Below, piece after piece: positions 17,986 through 27,114 of a stretch of DNA of 64,000 nucleotides. Within the stretch, counting starts at the first letter, position 1; each line of letters opens with the position of its first letter. The notes beneath the pieces were generated by a model, which worked only from the letters and a program-made list of their open reading frames with translations, did not search any database and was not told the origin of the DNA. Both the position numbers and the translations under genes were made by a program. The stretch is from Hymenobacter wooponensis (GTDB taxonomy: Bacteria > Bacteroidota > Bacteroidia > Cytophagales > Hymenobacteraceae): the NCBI RefSeq assembly GCF_004745865.1, contig NZ_SRKZ01000005.1:124001-188000 (forward strand), in the 5' to 3' direction.

Positions 17986-19269
17986 ATGCTTTATAGTTTC
18001 TACTCTTTTCGTCGGTCCGTTGTGGCTGCGGCCTTCCTGGCCCTGCTGCCCGCGCTGGCTTGGGCTCAGGCTACTCCCGTGCCCAACCGCGTAGATGGCT
18101 ACGGCGCCCCCAACACCACCGCACCGAGTTCGCCAAACCCCAGCAACCACGGCGAAACAGAGGTAAATATTATGTCCAGCTATTACCAGCAAGATGGCGA
18201 CCATGGAGCGGTGCAGGGCGGCCGCGGCACCCAATACCTCACCGACCTCACGCCCACTATCATCCTGAACGTGCCCCTCGATTCGGCCACACGGGTGTCG
18301 GCCAACGTGGGCGTCGACTATTACGCCTCAGCTTCTACCGACCGCATTGACCAGGTGCTGTCGTCGCCTTCCTCGCATGATGCCCGCTACCACGTAGACC
18401 TAGGGTATTCGCGGCAGCTGGCCGACAAACGCACTATTGTGGGCGTAGGCGGGGGCTTTTCAAAGGAGTACGATTACCTATCCTTCAACATCACGGGCTC
18501 CTGGGCGCATGCTTCGCTGGATGGTAATCGGGAGCTGAGTGTAGCGGGGCAGGCCTTTTTCGACCGGGCCACCCTGATTTTGCCGGCTGAGTTGCGCGCT
18601 GGCGGTGGTCAGGAACATGGCTCGGGCTTCGATACCCGCCAGAGCTTCAACCTGAATGTAGTGTACTCGCAGGTGCTCACTCAGCGGCTGCAATTGGCCC
18701 TCAGCACGGAGCTAGTGGCCCAGCGGGGGCTACTGAGTACGCCTTTTCACCGGGTGTATTTTAAGGAGACGGGTGAAGCTCTGGGCACGGCCAAAACTGA
18801 GCGCCTGCCCAGGCAGCGCTATAAATATCCCGTGGGCCTGCGCCTGAATTACTACGCCACCGACCTGGTGCAGCTGCGCGGCTACTACCGCTTCTACAAC
18901 GATAACTTTGGCATTACGGCGCACACCATGGAGCTGGAAACGCCCGTGAAGGTGACGCCCTTCTTTGTGCTGTACCCCTTCTACCGCTACCACACGCAAA
19001 CGGCAGCCAAGTACTTCGCGCCCTATTTGCAGCACTCGGTTTTCGATGAGTTTTATACCTCTGACTATGATTTGGCCGGCTTCGCAGCGCATAAGTTGGG
19101 CTTGGGCCTGCGCTACTCCCCGGTGTATGGCATTGGGCGGTTTAAAACACCCTTTGGTGGGCGCATAGCTAAATTCAAAGCCCTCGACCTGCGATACGCC
19201 TACTACCGCCAAACCACTGGCCTGACCGCCAACCTGATCAGCGCCGACTTGTCGTTTACTATGCCCTAG
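17986..19269 (+). CDS. DUF3570-family exported beta-rich protein
   Basis: This 427-residue protein has a signal peptide (residues 1-25, ending ALAWAQ); the in-frame ATG at 17959 is 9 codons earlier and breaks the signal pattern. The mature chain alternates short aromatic-rich beta strands and turns (LDLGYSRQL-type, LRGYYRFYNDNFGI, RYAYYRQTTGL), as expected of an outer-membrane beta-barrel, and it ends in a strand with Phe near the end (DLSFTMP). DUF3570 has no assigned function. It is the last gene of the thioredoxin-ApbE-DUF4266-DUF3570 set, 77 bases after DUF4266, and is convergent with an AraC-type gene. Confidence 0.85.
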   Translation: MLYSFYSFRRSVVAAAFLALLPALAWAQATPVPNRVDGYGAPNTTAPSSPNPSNHGETEVNIMSSYYQQDGDHGAVQGGRGTQYLTDLTPTIILNVPLDSATRVSANVGVDYYASASTDRIDQVLSSPSSHDARYHVDLGYSRQLADKRTIVGVGGGFSKEYDYLSFNITGSWAHASLDGNRELSVAGQAFFDRATLILPAELRAGGGQEHGSGFDTRQSFNLNVVYSQVLTQRLQLALSTELVAQRGLLSTPFHRVYFKETGEALGTAKTERLPRQRYKYPVGLRLNYYATDLVQLRGYYRFYNDNFGITAHTMELETPVKVTPFFVLYPFYRYHTQTAAKYFAPYLQHSVFDEFYTSDYDLAGFAAHKLGLGLRYSPVYGIGRFKTPFGGRIAKFKALDLRYAYYRQTTGLTANLISADLSFTMP

Positions 19270-19299
19270 TGGCTGCTAGGCCAGGCCCCCACTCCGGTC

Positions 19300-20508
19300 C
19301 TAGGCCACTGGGTAGTCGCGGGGGGCGTAGCCAGTGAACTGCTTGAAGATGCGGTTGAAGGTAGTTTTGGAGTTAAAGCCACTGTCCAGCGCAATGCCTA
19401 GCAGCGTGAGGCGCTGGGCATCAGGGGTGCGCAGGCGGCGCTTCACTTCCTCCACGCGGTAGCCATTCACCAGGTCGTTGAAAGACTGCCCGAAGCCATT
19501 GTTAACGGTGAAGGAAATCAGGCGGGGCGCTAGGCCAGTATGGGCTGAGAGCTCGGCCAAGGTAAGCGTGGAGTTCAGATAGAGCTTTTCCTCCTCCAGC
19601 GCCCACCGAATGCGCGCCACTGCGGCCTCATCCACGGCGGCCTTTGGCCCTACTTCCAGCTCTGCCGGTGCTATGGCCGCTGGGCTCCCGACTGGCCTAG
19701 CCGGTTCGTTGCTGCGTGCTTCAGGCGCTGCTGTCGGCACACTTTCCAAGGCTTCTGCACTCTCTGGCTCCTGGATGTCGGGCTCAAAGTGCACGGCCTG
19801 CATATCGGCTTGCCGCAAGCCCACCACGCCAATCAGAAACACAACTACTCCCAGCAGCTCGGTGGAGTAATCATAGGAGTAATACAGGCCGAAGAACTCG
19901 CGTAGCACCAGCTCCAGCAGCCACTGCGCGCTCACAATTCCCACCAGCACCAGCAGGGTGCGCAGCCATTGCAGGCGCAGCTTAGAGGTTTCGGAGAAGT
20001 TATCGGCCAGCCAACGGCGGTACTGGCCTAGCAGCCGCAAGCTGAGCCCCAGGTAGATTACCAGCGACACCCAGGTGCCAATAAACTCCAGGCTGTACGT
20101 GAAAGGCCGGTGCACATGCTGCCAAAACCAGTTGCGTGTTTCGTAGGTCTGTAGGCGCAACCACCCATACAACAAGGCCTGCGCCAGCACCGGCCCGAAA
20201 TGCCAGAAGTGGCGCGGCCGCAGCCGAAAATCATGATTGACCAGGCTGCGGACGTAGAAATACAGCAAAGGCCCAAACCCCAGCGAGTAGTAAATGGGAG
20301 CGAAATACCAGTTGGGGTTCTGCCCATAAATGTTCCCCACCCGAAACAGCCCATCCAGCAGCCACAGCGCAATACTGAGCATGAGCAGTGCCAGAAAGCG
20401 GTTAGGCAGCCGGTTGTGACGCGCAAACCAGAGCAGCCCTGCCGCAAATATGGCCTGCGCTATTACGGCAAACAGAACGACAACCAGGGGCGTAAGCGGC
20501 AGTTGCAT
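19300..20508 (-). CDS. AraC-family regulator with multi-pass membrane N-terminus
   Basis: This 402-residue protein starts at MQLPLTPLVVVLFAV; a longer in-frame form would begin 41 codons earlier without support. Residues 1 to about 235 contain six or seven hydrophobic segments, as in the 7TM sensors often found in Bacteroidota. A proline/alanine/glutamate-rich linker (about 240-300) leads to a C-terminal AraC domain (LTLAELSAHTGLAPRLIS, GIALDSGFNSKTTFNRIFKQ, FTGYAPRDY). It probably senses a membrane or periplasmic signal and regulates transcription from the membrane. It is divergent from the small membrane protein gene at 20632, a possible target. Confidence 0.88.
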   Translation of the reverse strand: MQLPLTPLVVVLFAVIAQAIFAAGLLWFARHNRLPNRFLALLMLSIALWLLDGLFRVGNIYGQNPNWYFAPIYYSLGFGPLLYFYVRSLVNHDFRLRPRHFWHFGPVLAQALLYGWLRLQTYETRNWFWQHVHRPFTYSLEFIGTWVSLVIYLGLSLRLLGQYRRWLADNFSETSKLRLQWLRTLLVLVGIVSAQWLLELVLREFFGLYYSYDYSTELLGVVVFLIGVVGLRQADMQAVHFEPDIQEPESAEALESVPTAAPEARSNEPARPVGSPAAIAPAELEVGPKAAVDEAAVARIRWALEEEKLYLNSTLTLAELSAHTGLAPRLISFTVNNGFGQSFNDLVNGYRVEEVKRRLRTPDAQRLTLLGIALDSGFNSKTTFNRIFKQFTGYAPRDYPVA

Positions 20509-20571
20509 GGTGGTAGGGCGAGAGGCCAGCGACGAACAAAGTGCCCCAGCTTCCTGCCAGGAGCTAGTTGA

Positions 20572-20579
20572 TATCTTTG
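20572..20579 (+). promoter_or_regulatory. Candidate -7 promoter element (TATCTTTG)
   Basis: TATCTTTG fits the Bacteroidota sigma-A -7 consensus TAnnTTTG and lies 52 bases before the ATG at 20632. I do not see a convincing -33 element, so the call is tentative. Confidence 0.4.
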
Positions 20580-20631
20580 CCCGACGACCAGCAAAATACT
20601 GGTTTCTTCCCTGCCCTAGCCTGGTGCCCAC

Positions 20632-21093
20632 ATGAAGCAGAAAATTCGGGAATGGCTGCGGCGCTACCTACCCGCCGAGGTGCTGTCGGTGGTGGCTACG
20701 CTGGCGGGTGCTACGGTGGCCATGCACGGCACCCACAGCGCCCTGAGCGCGGCGCTGGCAGGCACCTGGGCAGGAAATGTGGCGTACTTTGGGCATTTGC
20801 TGGTGCAGGATGTCCGCTTGGCTTATGGGCTCCGGCGCGCCCGCGCCCTGCGCTACACGCTGGGCACTTTTGGGCAGAATGTGCGGGCTCTGGTGGTGGA
20901 GTTTGGGCTAGCCGAAGTGGCCGACAGCTTCCTGATTCGGCCGGCACTTATGTACTACTTGCCACACTGGCTAGGCCACTTTGGTGCGGGAATTCTCTTG
21001 GCCAAGCTACTGGCCGACGTGTCGTTCTACGTGCCTGCCATCATCAGCTACGAGCTCAGCAAAAAGCGCCTCCGTAAGTTTGATGAGCCCTGA
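20632..21093 (+). CDS. Small integral membrane protein of unknown function
   Basis: This 153-residue protein is not recognised with certainty. It has about four hydrophobic segments (residues about 18-36, 40-58, 92-110 and 118-142) and a positively charged end (SKKRLRKF), consistent with an inner-membrane protein with cytoplasmic termini. It starts 123 bases from the divergent AraC-type membrane regulator, which may control it. No catalytic motif is visible. Confidence 0.7.
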   Translation: MKQKIREWLRRYLPAEVLSVVATLAGATVAMHGTHSALSAALAGTWAGNVAYFGHLLVQDVRLAYGLRRARALRYTLGTFGQNVRALVVEFGLAEVADSFLIRPALMYYLPHWLGHFGAGILLAKLLADVSFYVPAIISYELSKKRLRKFDEP

Positions 21094-21121
21094 TATACTA
21101 GATTAATGTGTAGCGGCTTCT

Positions 21122-21225
21122 TCCACACGTTATGCTGAGTGTAGCGAAGGATACTGTCACGTTGGCACGAGGTGCTAGGCCAGTCGTTCACACCTGAGAA
21201 GCTGCTTCCTGCGTCAGGATAATGT
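21122..21225. repeat. Palindromic intergenic repeat, copy 4 (degenerate)
   Basis: The left end CACGTTATGCTGAGTGTAGC and the right end, whose complement reads CACATTATCCTGACGCAGGA, form a diverged inverted repeat. The centre holds GTCACGTTGGCACGAGGTGC and CTAGGCCAGTCGTT, as also seen in copies 3 and 6. It fills most of the gap between 21093 and 21284. Confidence 0.55.
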
Positions 21226-21284
21226 GCTGGTCTCATCCTCTTGCCTTTTTACCTGCCTTACCCCATCACTCCGTTGCTTTTCTC

Positions 21285-22142
21285 ATGAAACCACCTGGCC
21301 TACCGGTTTTTACCTTGGAGTCGTTTCCGCAGAACCGGCCCCACCGCTCTTGGTACTTGGAGCGACTAGAGCGGCACGTGGCCAACTTCCCTGGCATCAG
21401 CCAACCCCACTCCCACAACTTCTACCTGCTGCTCTACGTCACGCAGGGCCATGGCACCCACACCATTGACCTGGTAACCTACGACCTGCAGCCGGGCAGC
21501 CTGTTCTTTATGACGCCCGGCCAGGTGCACCACTGGGAGCTCTCGGAGGATGCCCAGGGCTACGTGGTGTTTTTTGAGGCCGACTTCTACTTATTTCGCT
21601 ACCCCGGCCCGCGCCTTTACGACTATCCATTTTTCAGTTCTGCGTACTCACCCGTTCTGCATCTAGGCCTATCTGATCAGGCTATCCGGCCCCTCATTGA
21701 GCGAATGTGGGTCGAGGATACCACGCCGGCCCCGCAGCAAGATGAGGTGGTACGCTCCTACCTGCACATTTGCCTGGAGCTGGCCGCGCGCCAGTACCCC
21801 GCCCCCGTTGCTACGCCCGAGGAGCCTCGCCACGCGCAGCAACTACTCCGGGAGTTTGGCCTGCTCCTTAACGAGCACTTCCGCACCCAACGCAGCGTAC
21901 AGCACTACGCCGATATGCTGCACATCTCGCCCAACCACCTGAACGCCCTCTGCCGACGCCAGCTGGGTAAAACCGCCAGCACCCTCATTCAGGAACGGGT
22001 ACTAGTAGAAGCCCACCGCCTGCTCCGCCACACCGATGCCACCGTAGGCCAGGTAGCCGACGCCCTGGGGTTTGAGGATGCATCATATTTCAGCCGCTAT
22101 TTCCGTAAGCATACGGGGCACTCTCCGGGGAAGTCGATGTAG
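21285..22142 (+). CDS. AraC-family transcriptional regulator (cupin N-terminus)
   Basis: This 285-residue protein starts at MKPPGLPVFTLES. Residues about 20-130 form an AraC-type cupin ligand-binding domain (PHSHNFYLLLYVTQG, PGSLFFMTPGQVHHW) and residues about 185-285 the two-helix-turn-helix DNA-binding domain (YADMLHISPNHLNALCRRQLG, VADALGFEDASYFSRYFRKH). It is a soluble ligand-responsive regulator, probably for sugar or related metabolism; the ligand cannot be told. Confidence 0.93.
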   Translation: MKPPGLPVFTLESFPQNRPHRSWYLERLERHVANFPGISQPHSHNFYLLLYVTQGHGTHTIDLVTYDLQPGSLFFMTPGQVHHWELSEDAQGYVVFFEADFYLFRYPGPRLYDYPFFSSAYSPVLHLGLSDQAIRPLIERMWVEDTTPAPQQDEVVRSYLHICLELAARQYPAPVATPEEPRHAQQLLREFGLLLNEHFRTQRSVQHYADMLHISPNHLNALCRRQLGKTASTLIQERVLVEAHRLLRHTDATVGQVADALGFEDASYFSRYFRKHTGHSPGKSM

Positions 22143-22260
22143 CTAAACGGTAGAGCCGCCGCCCGGAATTGATTTGTACCAAACAATCCCGCAAACGCAT
22201 CTACCCTACCCGGTTTGGCCGTAGTAGTTTTGTATCAACGCTTCTGATGCGCTTACCACT

Positions 22261-22674
22261 ATGCAAAAGACCGATTCTACGTTCCTGGCCATGCTGGAGC
22301 AGAAATGCCCCCGTTGTCACCAAGGGCCTTTGTTTTCTACCAGTGCCTTCAATATCTCCAGGTTTGCGGATATGCCTGAGGCCTGCCCCGTGTGCGGCCA
22401 GCGCTACGAGCCTGAGCCTGGTTTCTACTGGGGCGCTATGTACATCACCTTCGCCTTCTCCACAGGCATTATGCTGGTCGTGGGTTTCCTGGTTTACTTC
22501 CTCCTCAACGACCCCGACACCTGGGTGTATGTGACGGCCGTAGCCTTTTTTGCAGTAATTCTTACGCCGCTCAGCCTGCGCTACTCCCGTACCCTAATGC
22601 TGTACCTATTCGGGGGAGTGCGCTATCAGCCCGACCGTGCTAACCATTCAGCGAGCCGGGCTACGCCCTCTTAG
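22261..22674 (+). CDS. DUF983-family zinc-ribbon membrane protein
   Basis: This 137-residue protein has two CxxC pairs near the N-terminus (CPRC at residues 16-19, CPVC at about 41-44), as in a small zinc ribbon, followed by two hydrophobic segments (about 61-82 and 88-108). This matches DUF983, whose function is unknown. Its stop codon TAG is part of a TTAGGCCA sequence. Confidence 0.88.
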   Translation: MQKTDSTFLAMLEQKCPRCHQGPLFSTSAFNISRFADMPEACPVCGQRYEPEPGFYWGAMYITFAFSTGIMLVVGFLVYFLLNDPDTWVYVTAVAFFAVILTPLSLRYSRTLMLYLFGGVRYQPDRANHSASRATPS

Positions 22675-22698
22675 GCCACTCCTTGCCGATACTCCATA

Positions 22699-22756
22699 CC
22701 AGCCGGACGCGGTGCTGTTGTAGCCATTTAGCTGCCGCAGTGCTGCGTCCGGCTGG
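22699..22756 (+). terminator. Terminator after the DUF983 gene
   Basis: The perfect 12 bp arms CCAGCCGGACGC and GCGTCCGGCTGG enclose a 34-base loop that can fold further; TTTT follows. It is a good intrinsic terminator candidate between DUF983 and the amylase gene. Confidence 0.75.
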
Positions 22757-22813
22757 TTTTATCTGGGGCCATCTTTCCCGCTTACTCACTCAGAAAACTG
22801 GTATGTTGCAGCT

Positions 22814-24256
22814 ATGTCAACCGCCTCTTTTCGTCTGCTCAGCTTATTTGTCCTAGGCCTGTTAGCCGCCTGCTCTGGCTCAGAAAATGCTGCTACTGCG
22901 CCCTGCGATGTGCCGGTGCCAGAGGCCTACACCATCCGTCACCCCGCCTGGGCCGACTCCGCCAGCATTTACGAAGTAAACATTCGGCAATACACGCCGG
23001 AAGGCACGTTTCGGGCGTTTGAGGCTCACCTGCCCCGCCTCCAAAAAATGGGCGTGGGCATTTTGTGGCTGATGCCGGTGCAGCCCATTGGCCAGCTCAA
23101 CCGCAAGGGCATGCTCGGCAGCCAGTATTCTATTCAAGACTACCGCGCTGTAAACCCCGAGTTTGGCAATCTCGATGACCTGCGCCACCTTATCAACGAG
23201 GCTCACAAGCGCGGCATGCACGTCATTCTCGACTGGGTGGCTAACCACACCAGCTGGGACAGCCAGCTCTCGAAACAGCACCCTGAGTGGTTCACCAAGA
23301 ACAAGCAGGGTCAGTTTCAGCCGCCCGTTGCCGACTGGCAAGACGTCATTGATCTGGATTACAGCAAGCCTGAGCTGCGCCGCTACATGCAGCAAAGCAT
23401 GGCCTACTGGGTGCGTGAGGCCGGTTTCGATGGGTTTCGGTGCGACGTGGCCGGTCTGGTGCCCACCGACTTCTGGAACGACACCCGCCAACAGCTCGAC
23501 AAGATAAAGCCCGTGTTTATGCTGGCCGAGTGGGATGAGCTGTTTCCGCCCACCTTTCTCAAGCGTTCTGAATTCGACCCCAACACGCGGCTGCTGGAGA
23601 AGGCGTTTGACATGACCTACGGCCTGCGCCTGCACGCCCTACTCGACAGCTTGGCCAACGACAAAAAGCCCGTAGCAGCCCTCGATAATTACCTCTCCGA
23701 TGAGCGCCGCCGCTACCCCGCTCAGGTGTACCTGATGAACTTTACCACCTCCCACGACATCAACAGCTGGGATGGTTCAGAATACGAGCGGGTGGGTGCT
23801 AATGCCCAGCCTCTGGCCGTACTGGCCGCCTTGCTGCCGGGCATGCCCATGGTGTACAGCGGCCAGGAGGCGGCCCTGAAAAAGCGGCTACGCTTTTTCG
23901 ACAAAGACACGATTGATTGGCGAGACTATCCATTGCAGGACTTTTACACCCGCCTACTCCAGCTCAAGAAGCGCCACCCTGCCCTGCGCAATGGCGACGC
24001 CTGCAGCGAGTTCCAGCGCCTGCCCGCTAGCTCCGATAGGCAAGTGGTGGTATTTGTGCGGCGCAAAGAGCAAACGGGCGTAGTCACTGCCATTAACCTG
24101 AGCCGGCTGCCCCATGAGGTGACCATGCGCACCTTAGGGCCGGGCGTATACCGGGAGCTGTTTAGCGAGCAGGTGCTAAAGCTCGGTTCCGGCTCCCGTG
24201 TGCTCCTGCCACCCCACAGCTACCGGGTGTATGAGCGCCTGCCCGACCAGAAGTAA
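22814..24256 (+). CDS. GH13 alpha-amylase-family lipoprotein
   Basis: This 480-residue protein has a lipobox (LLAAC, Cys20), so it is lipid-anchored outside the cytoplasm. The GH13 regions are visible: DWVANHTS (region I), FRCDVAGLVP with the nucleophile Asp (region II), MLAEWDE with the acid/base Glu (region III) and TTSHDINSWDG with the third acid (region IV). It acts on alpha-glucans or maltooligosaccharides by family knowledge. It is strongly similar along its length to the non-lipidated protein encoded at 25695-27041, so the two arose by duplication and took different locations. Confidence 0.93.
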   Translation: MSTASFRLLSLFVLGLLAACSGSENAATAPCDVPVPEAYTIRHPAWADSASIYEVNIRQYTPEGTFRAFEAHLPRLQKMGVGILWLMPVQPIGQLNRKGMLGSQYSIQDYRAVNPEFGNLDDLRHLINEAHKRGMHVILDWVANHTSWDSQLSKQHPEWFTKNKQGQFQPPVADWQDVIDLDYSKPELRRYMQQSMAYWVREAGFDGFRCDVAGLVPTDFWNDTRQQLDKIKPVFMLAEWDELFPPTFLKRSEFDPNTRLLEKAFDMTYGLRLHALLDSLANDKKPVAALDNYLSDERRRYPAQVYLMNFTTSHDINSWDGSEYERVGANAQPLAVLAALLPGMPMVYSGQEAALKKRLRFFDKDTIDWRDYPLQDFYTRLLQLKKRHPALRNGDACSEFQRLPASSDRQVVVFVRRKEQTGVVTAINLSRLPHEVTMRTLGPGVYRELFSEQVLKLGSGSRVLLPPHSYRVYERLPDQK

Positions 24257-24355
24257 ACCTAGCTTCTACAGCTTGTGCTGCTTTGTGGCCTACACGGCAT
24301 AAGCCGAAGTTTTCGTAGTATTGAGGAGCCTTTGCTTACTTTTTTACCAGTTGCT

Positions 24356-25072
24356 ATGCCTACGCCAGATGTTACCCACTATATCGGTGATGAATTAACG
24401 CTTTTTGAAAAAGCTACTAATTGGAAAAGCTACTACGGTAACAAGCTCAAGCCCTACCTCAAAGGGCGGGTGCTGGAAGTTGGCGCTGGTATTGGGGGCA
24501 CTACCCTTTCCCTCTGCGATGGCACGCAAACGGACTGGCTTTGTGTAGAGCCTGACGCAGCATTATCCACTAACATTCAGGACTTGTTAGCTGCGGGTAA
24601 GCTGCCGGCCTGCTGCCGCGTGCACACTGGCCTACTAGCCGACTTACCGGCTACCGACCTCTACAATGCCATTCTATACATTGATGTAATTGAGCACATT
24701 GAACACGATGCGGCTGAGTTAGCGGCTGCGTATAGTCATTTAGCTCTAGGCGGCGTGCTGCTGATTATTGTGCCGGCTCACCAATGGTTGTTTAGCCCTT
24801 TTGATGAAGCCATAGGCCACTTCCGCCGGTACTCCCGCAAGTCGCTGCTACGGGTTATGCCCCCGCAAAGCAAGATTATCGAAGCTTCGTATCTCGATAG
24901 TGTGGGCATGCTGGCCTCTACGGCTAATAAGCTTTTACTGAAACAAAGCAACCCGACCCTAAAACAGATCAAGTTTTGGGATACGCTGATGGTACCTATT
25001 TCACGGGTCACGGATAAACTGCTTTTCCACAATTTTGGAAAATCAGTTTTAGTCATAGCGCAGAAAAAGTAG
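24356..25072 (+). CDS. Class I SAM-dependent methyltransferase
   Basis: This 238-residue protein starts at MPTPDVTHYIGDEL. The SAM-binding motif GRVLEVGAGIGGTT, the acidic CVEPDA and the motif LYIDVIEHIEHD are typical of UbiG/Methyltransf_11-23-type enzymes; the C-terminal part (GHFRRYSRKSLLRVM) is common in enzymes near polysaccharide or lipid genes. The substrate is unknown. Base composition looks poorer in GC than its neighbours, which could mean a recent arrival (inference). Confidence 0.87.
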   Translation: MPTPDVTHYIGDELTLFEKATNWKSYYGNKLKPYLKGRVLEVGAGIGGTTLSLCDGTQTDWLCVEPDAALSTNIQDLLAAGKLPACCRVHTGLLADLPATDLYNAILYIDVIEHIEHDAAELAAAYSHLALGGVLLIIVPAHQWLFSPFDEAIGHFRRYSRKSLLRVMPPQSKIIEASYLDSVGMLASTANKLLLKQSNPTLKQIKFWDTLMVPISRVTDKLLFHNFGKSVLVIAQKK

Positions 25073-25141
25073 AGACAACGTTTTCTCGCTATTACTTTCA
25101 ACGACATGGCTGAGTAGTAATGACTAGGAGCACCCTGCACT

Positions 25142-25621
25142 ATGAATCAACTGCTCACTGCCCAATACGCTCTGGTTCGGAGCGCCCGCGAGGTTTTGCT
25201 GGACTACTGCGCTACCCTGGCGCCGGCTGATTTCACAATGCCCATTCCAGGCTTCAACCACAGCAGCATGCGTGATTTATTGGTGCATGCAGCTGCCACC
25301 TATCAGCACTGGCTCGTGAACGTGGCGCTAGGCCAGTCGCGGCCCTACCCCAATGCTGCCGCAGTGCCTCATGTAGCCGCTGTAGGCCAGTTGTTTGCGC
25401 AGACGGATGAGTTGGTGGCGGACTATCTGGAGCACTTCCGGGACCAGTGGCAGACGGAGCTTTCGTGGCGGGTGCCCCGACGTGCTGAGCCGGTGCTGCT
25501 AACTCCGTTGGCGCTTTTCACGCACGTACTGACGCATGAGTTTCACCACAAAGGTCAGGTTCTGAGCATGAGCCGGCAGCTCGGCTACACGCCCGTAGAT
25601 ACCGACGTGGTGCGCACCTGA
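25142..25621 (+). CDS. DinB-family protein
   Basis: This 159-residue protein has the four-helix DinB/YfiT layout with the metal-binding histidines in LLVHAAATYQHWL and HVLTHEFHHKGQVLSM. Members are thiol-S-transferase-like or damage-linked metalloproteins; no specific substrate can be named. It lies between the two amylase genes together with the methyltransferase. Confidence 0.88.
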   Translation: MNQLLTAQYALVRSAREVLLDYCATLAPADFTMPIPGFNHSSMRDLLVHAAATYQHWLVNVALGQSRPYPNAAAVPHVAAVGQLFAQTDELVADYLEHFRDQWQTELSWRVPRRAEPVLLTPLALFTHVLTHEFHHKGQVLSMSRQLGYTPVDTDVVRT

Positions 25622-25694
25622 TCTAGCTTAGCGACAGCCCGACGGCACGTTTCTGCGTAGGCACACGAGTTTCTTCCGCCACTCTGCCTCTACC

Positions 25695-27041
25695 GTGCCC
25701 CATTCCGAGCTTCACCCCCACGCGCATCTGTTCCAGGTTCAGCACCCCGCCTGGGCGGCGCATGCCAGCATTTACGAAGTCAATATTCGTCAGTATACCC
25801 CTGAGGGCACGTTTCGGGCCTTTGAGAAGCACTTGCCCCGCCTGGCCGCCATGGGCATTACTATCATCTGGCTGATGCCAGTTCACCCAATTGGGCAGGT
25901 GAACCGTAAGGGCACGCTGGGCAGCCAGTACGCCGTGCAAGACTATTACGGCGTAAACCCCGAGTTTGGAACGCTCGACGAGTTGCGCCATCTCGTGCAA
26001 ACCGCCCACTCGCTAGGCCAGTACGTGCTGCTCGATTGGGTAGCTAACCACACCAGCTGGGATAACCCACTGGCCGAGCAGCATCCCGAGTGGTTCACTA
26101 AAGATGCGCTAGGCCAGTTCGTGCCGCCCGTGGCCGATTGGCAGGATGTTATCGACCTCGACTACAGCCACGCCGAGCTGCGTCGCTACATGACCGACGC
26201 CTTGCTCTACTGGGTGCGCGAGGCCGACATTGACGGCTACCGCTGCGACGTGGCTGGCCTGGTGCCTACCGACTTTTGGGATGATGCCCGCCAGGAGCTG
26301 GATCAGCTTAAGTCCATTTTTATGCTAGCCGAATGGGATGAGCTGTACCCTTCCGGCGGCCTCACTTGGGAGGAGTTCAACGGCAACACCCGCCTGCTGG
26401 AGCGCGCCTTCAACATGACCTTCGGCCTGCGGCTGCACTACCTCCTCGACCACATCGCCGAAGGCAAACAGCCCCTCCACGACATTGACGTGTACTTGGC
26501 CGCCGAGCGTGCCAAGTATCCGCCCAGCGTCTACCTCATGCACTTTACCAGCAACCACGATGTAAACAGCTGGGACGGCACCGAGTACGAGCGCCTGGGC
26601 CACAACGTGCTACCCTTCGCCGTGCTCACCTGCTTACTGCCCGGCATGCCCTTGGTGTATTCAGGTCAGGAAGCGGCTTTGAAGAAACGCTTGGCCTTCT
26701 TTGACAAGGACACCATTAATTGGCAGGAGTATCCGTTGCAGGACTTTTACACCCGCTTACTTCAGCTCAAAAAGCGCCACCCCGCCCTGCACAACGGCCA
26801 ACTGGAAAGCCGCTTCCAACGCCTGCCATCAGCGCCCGATATCTATGCGTTTATTCGGCACCACGGGGCGGAGGCTGTTTTGGTGGCCGTAAATATCAGC
26901 GCAGATCCGCAAGACCTGGAGTTGCCGGAAGCCACAACTGGCACTTATGTTGACGTTTTTAGTGAGAATCAGGTACTCCTCCAGCCCAACAGCAACCTCG
27001 CCATTCCAGCTCACGGCTGGCGGGTGCTAGAAAGACTGTAA
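25695..27041 (+). CDS. GH13 alpha-amylase-family protein, probably cytoplasmic
   Basis: This 448-residue protein lacks a signal peptide. It carries the same GH13 motifs as the lipoprotein at 22814: DWVANHTS, YRCDVAGLVP, MLAEWDE and TSNHDVNSWDG. Blocks such as GSQYxxQDYxxVNPEFG and PEWFTK are shared, so it is a close paralogue. Together the pair could degrade alpha-glucans outside and their fragments inside the cell (inference). The start ATC-free context places it 73 bases after the DinB gene, possibly in the same transcript. Confidence 0.92.
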   Translation: MPHSELHPHAHLFQVQHPAWAAHASIYEVNIRQYTPEGTFRAFEKHLPRLAAMGITIIWLMPVHPIGQVNRKGTLGSQYAVQDYYGVNPEFGTLDELRHLVQTAHSLGQYVLLDWVANHTSWDNPLAEQHPEWFTKDALGQFVPPVADWQDVIDLDYSHAELRRYMTDALLYWVREADIDGYRCDVAGLVPTDFWDDARQELDQLKSIFMLAEWDELYPSGGLTWEEFNGNTRLLERAFNMTFGLRLHYLLDHIAEGKQPLHDIDVYLAAERAKYPPSVYLMHFTSNHDVNSWDGTEYERLGHNVLPFAVLTCLLPGMPLVYSGQEAALKKRLAFFDKDTINWQEYPLQDFYTRLLQLKKRHPALHNGQLESRFQRLPSAPDIYAFIRHHGAEAVLVAVNISADPQDLELPEATTGTYVDVFSENQVLLQPNSNLAIPAHGWRVLERL

Positions 27042-27114
27042 TGTCTGTTGCCACTCACAGTACATTCTTCTGAATAGCGCTCAGCTTGACGTGCTTTGAG
27101 AGTCTCCCAAGCCT

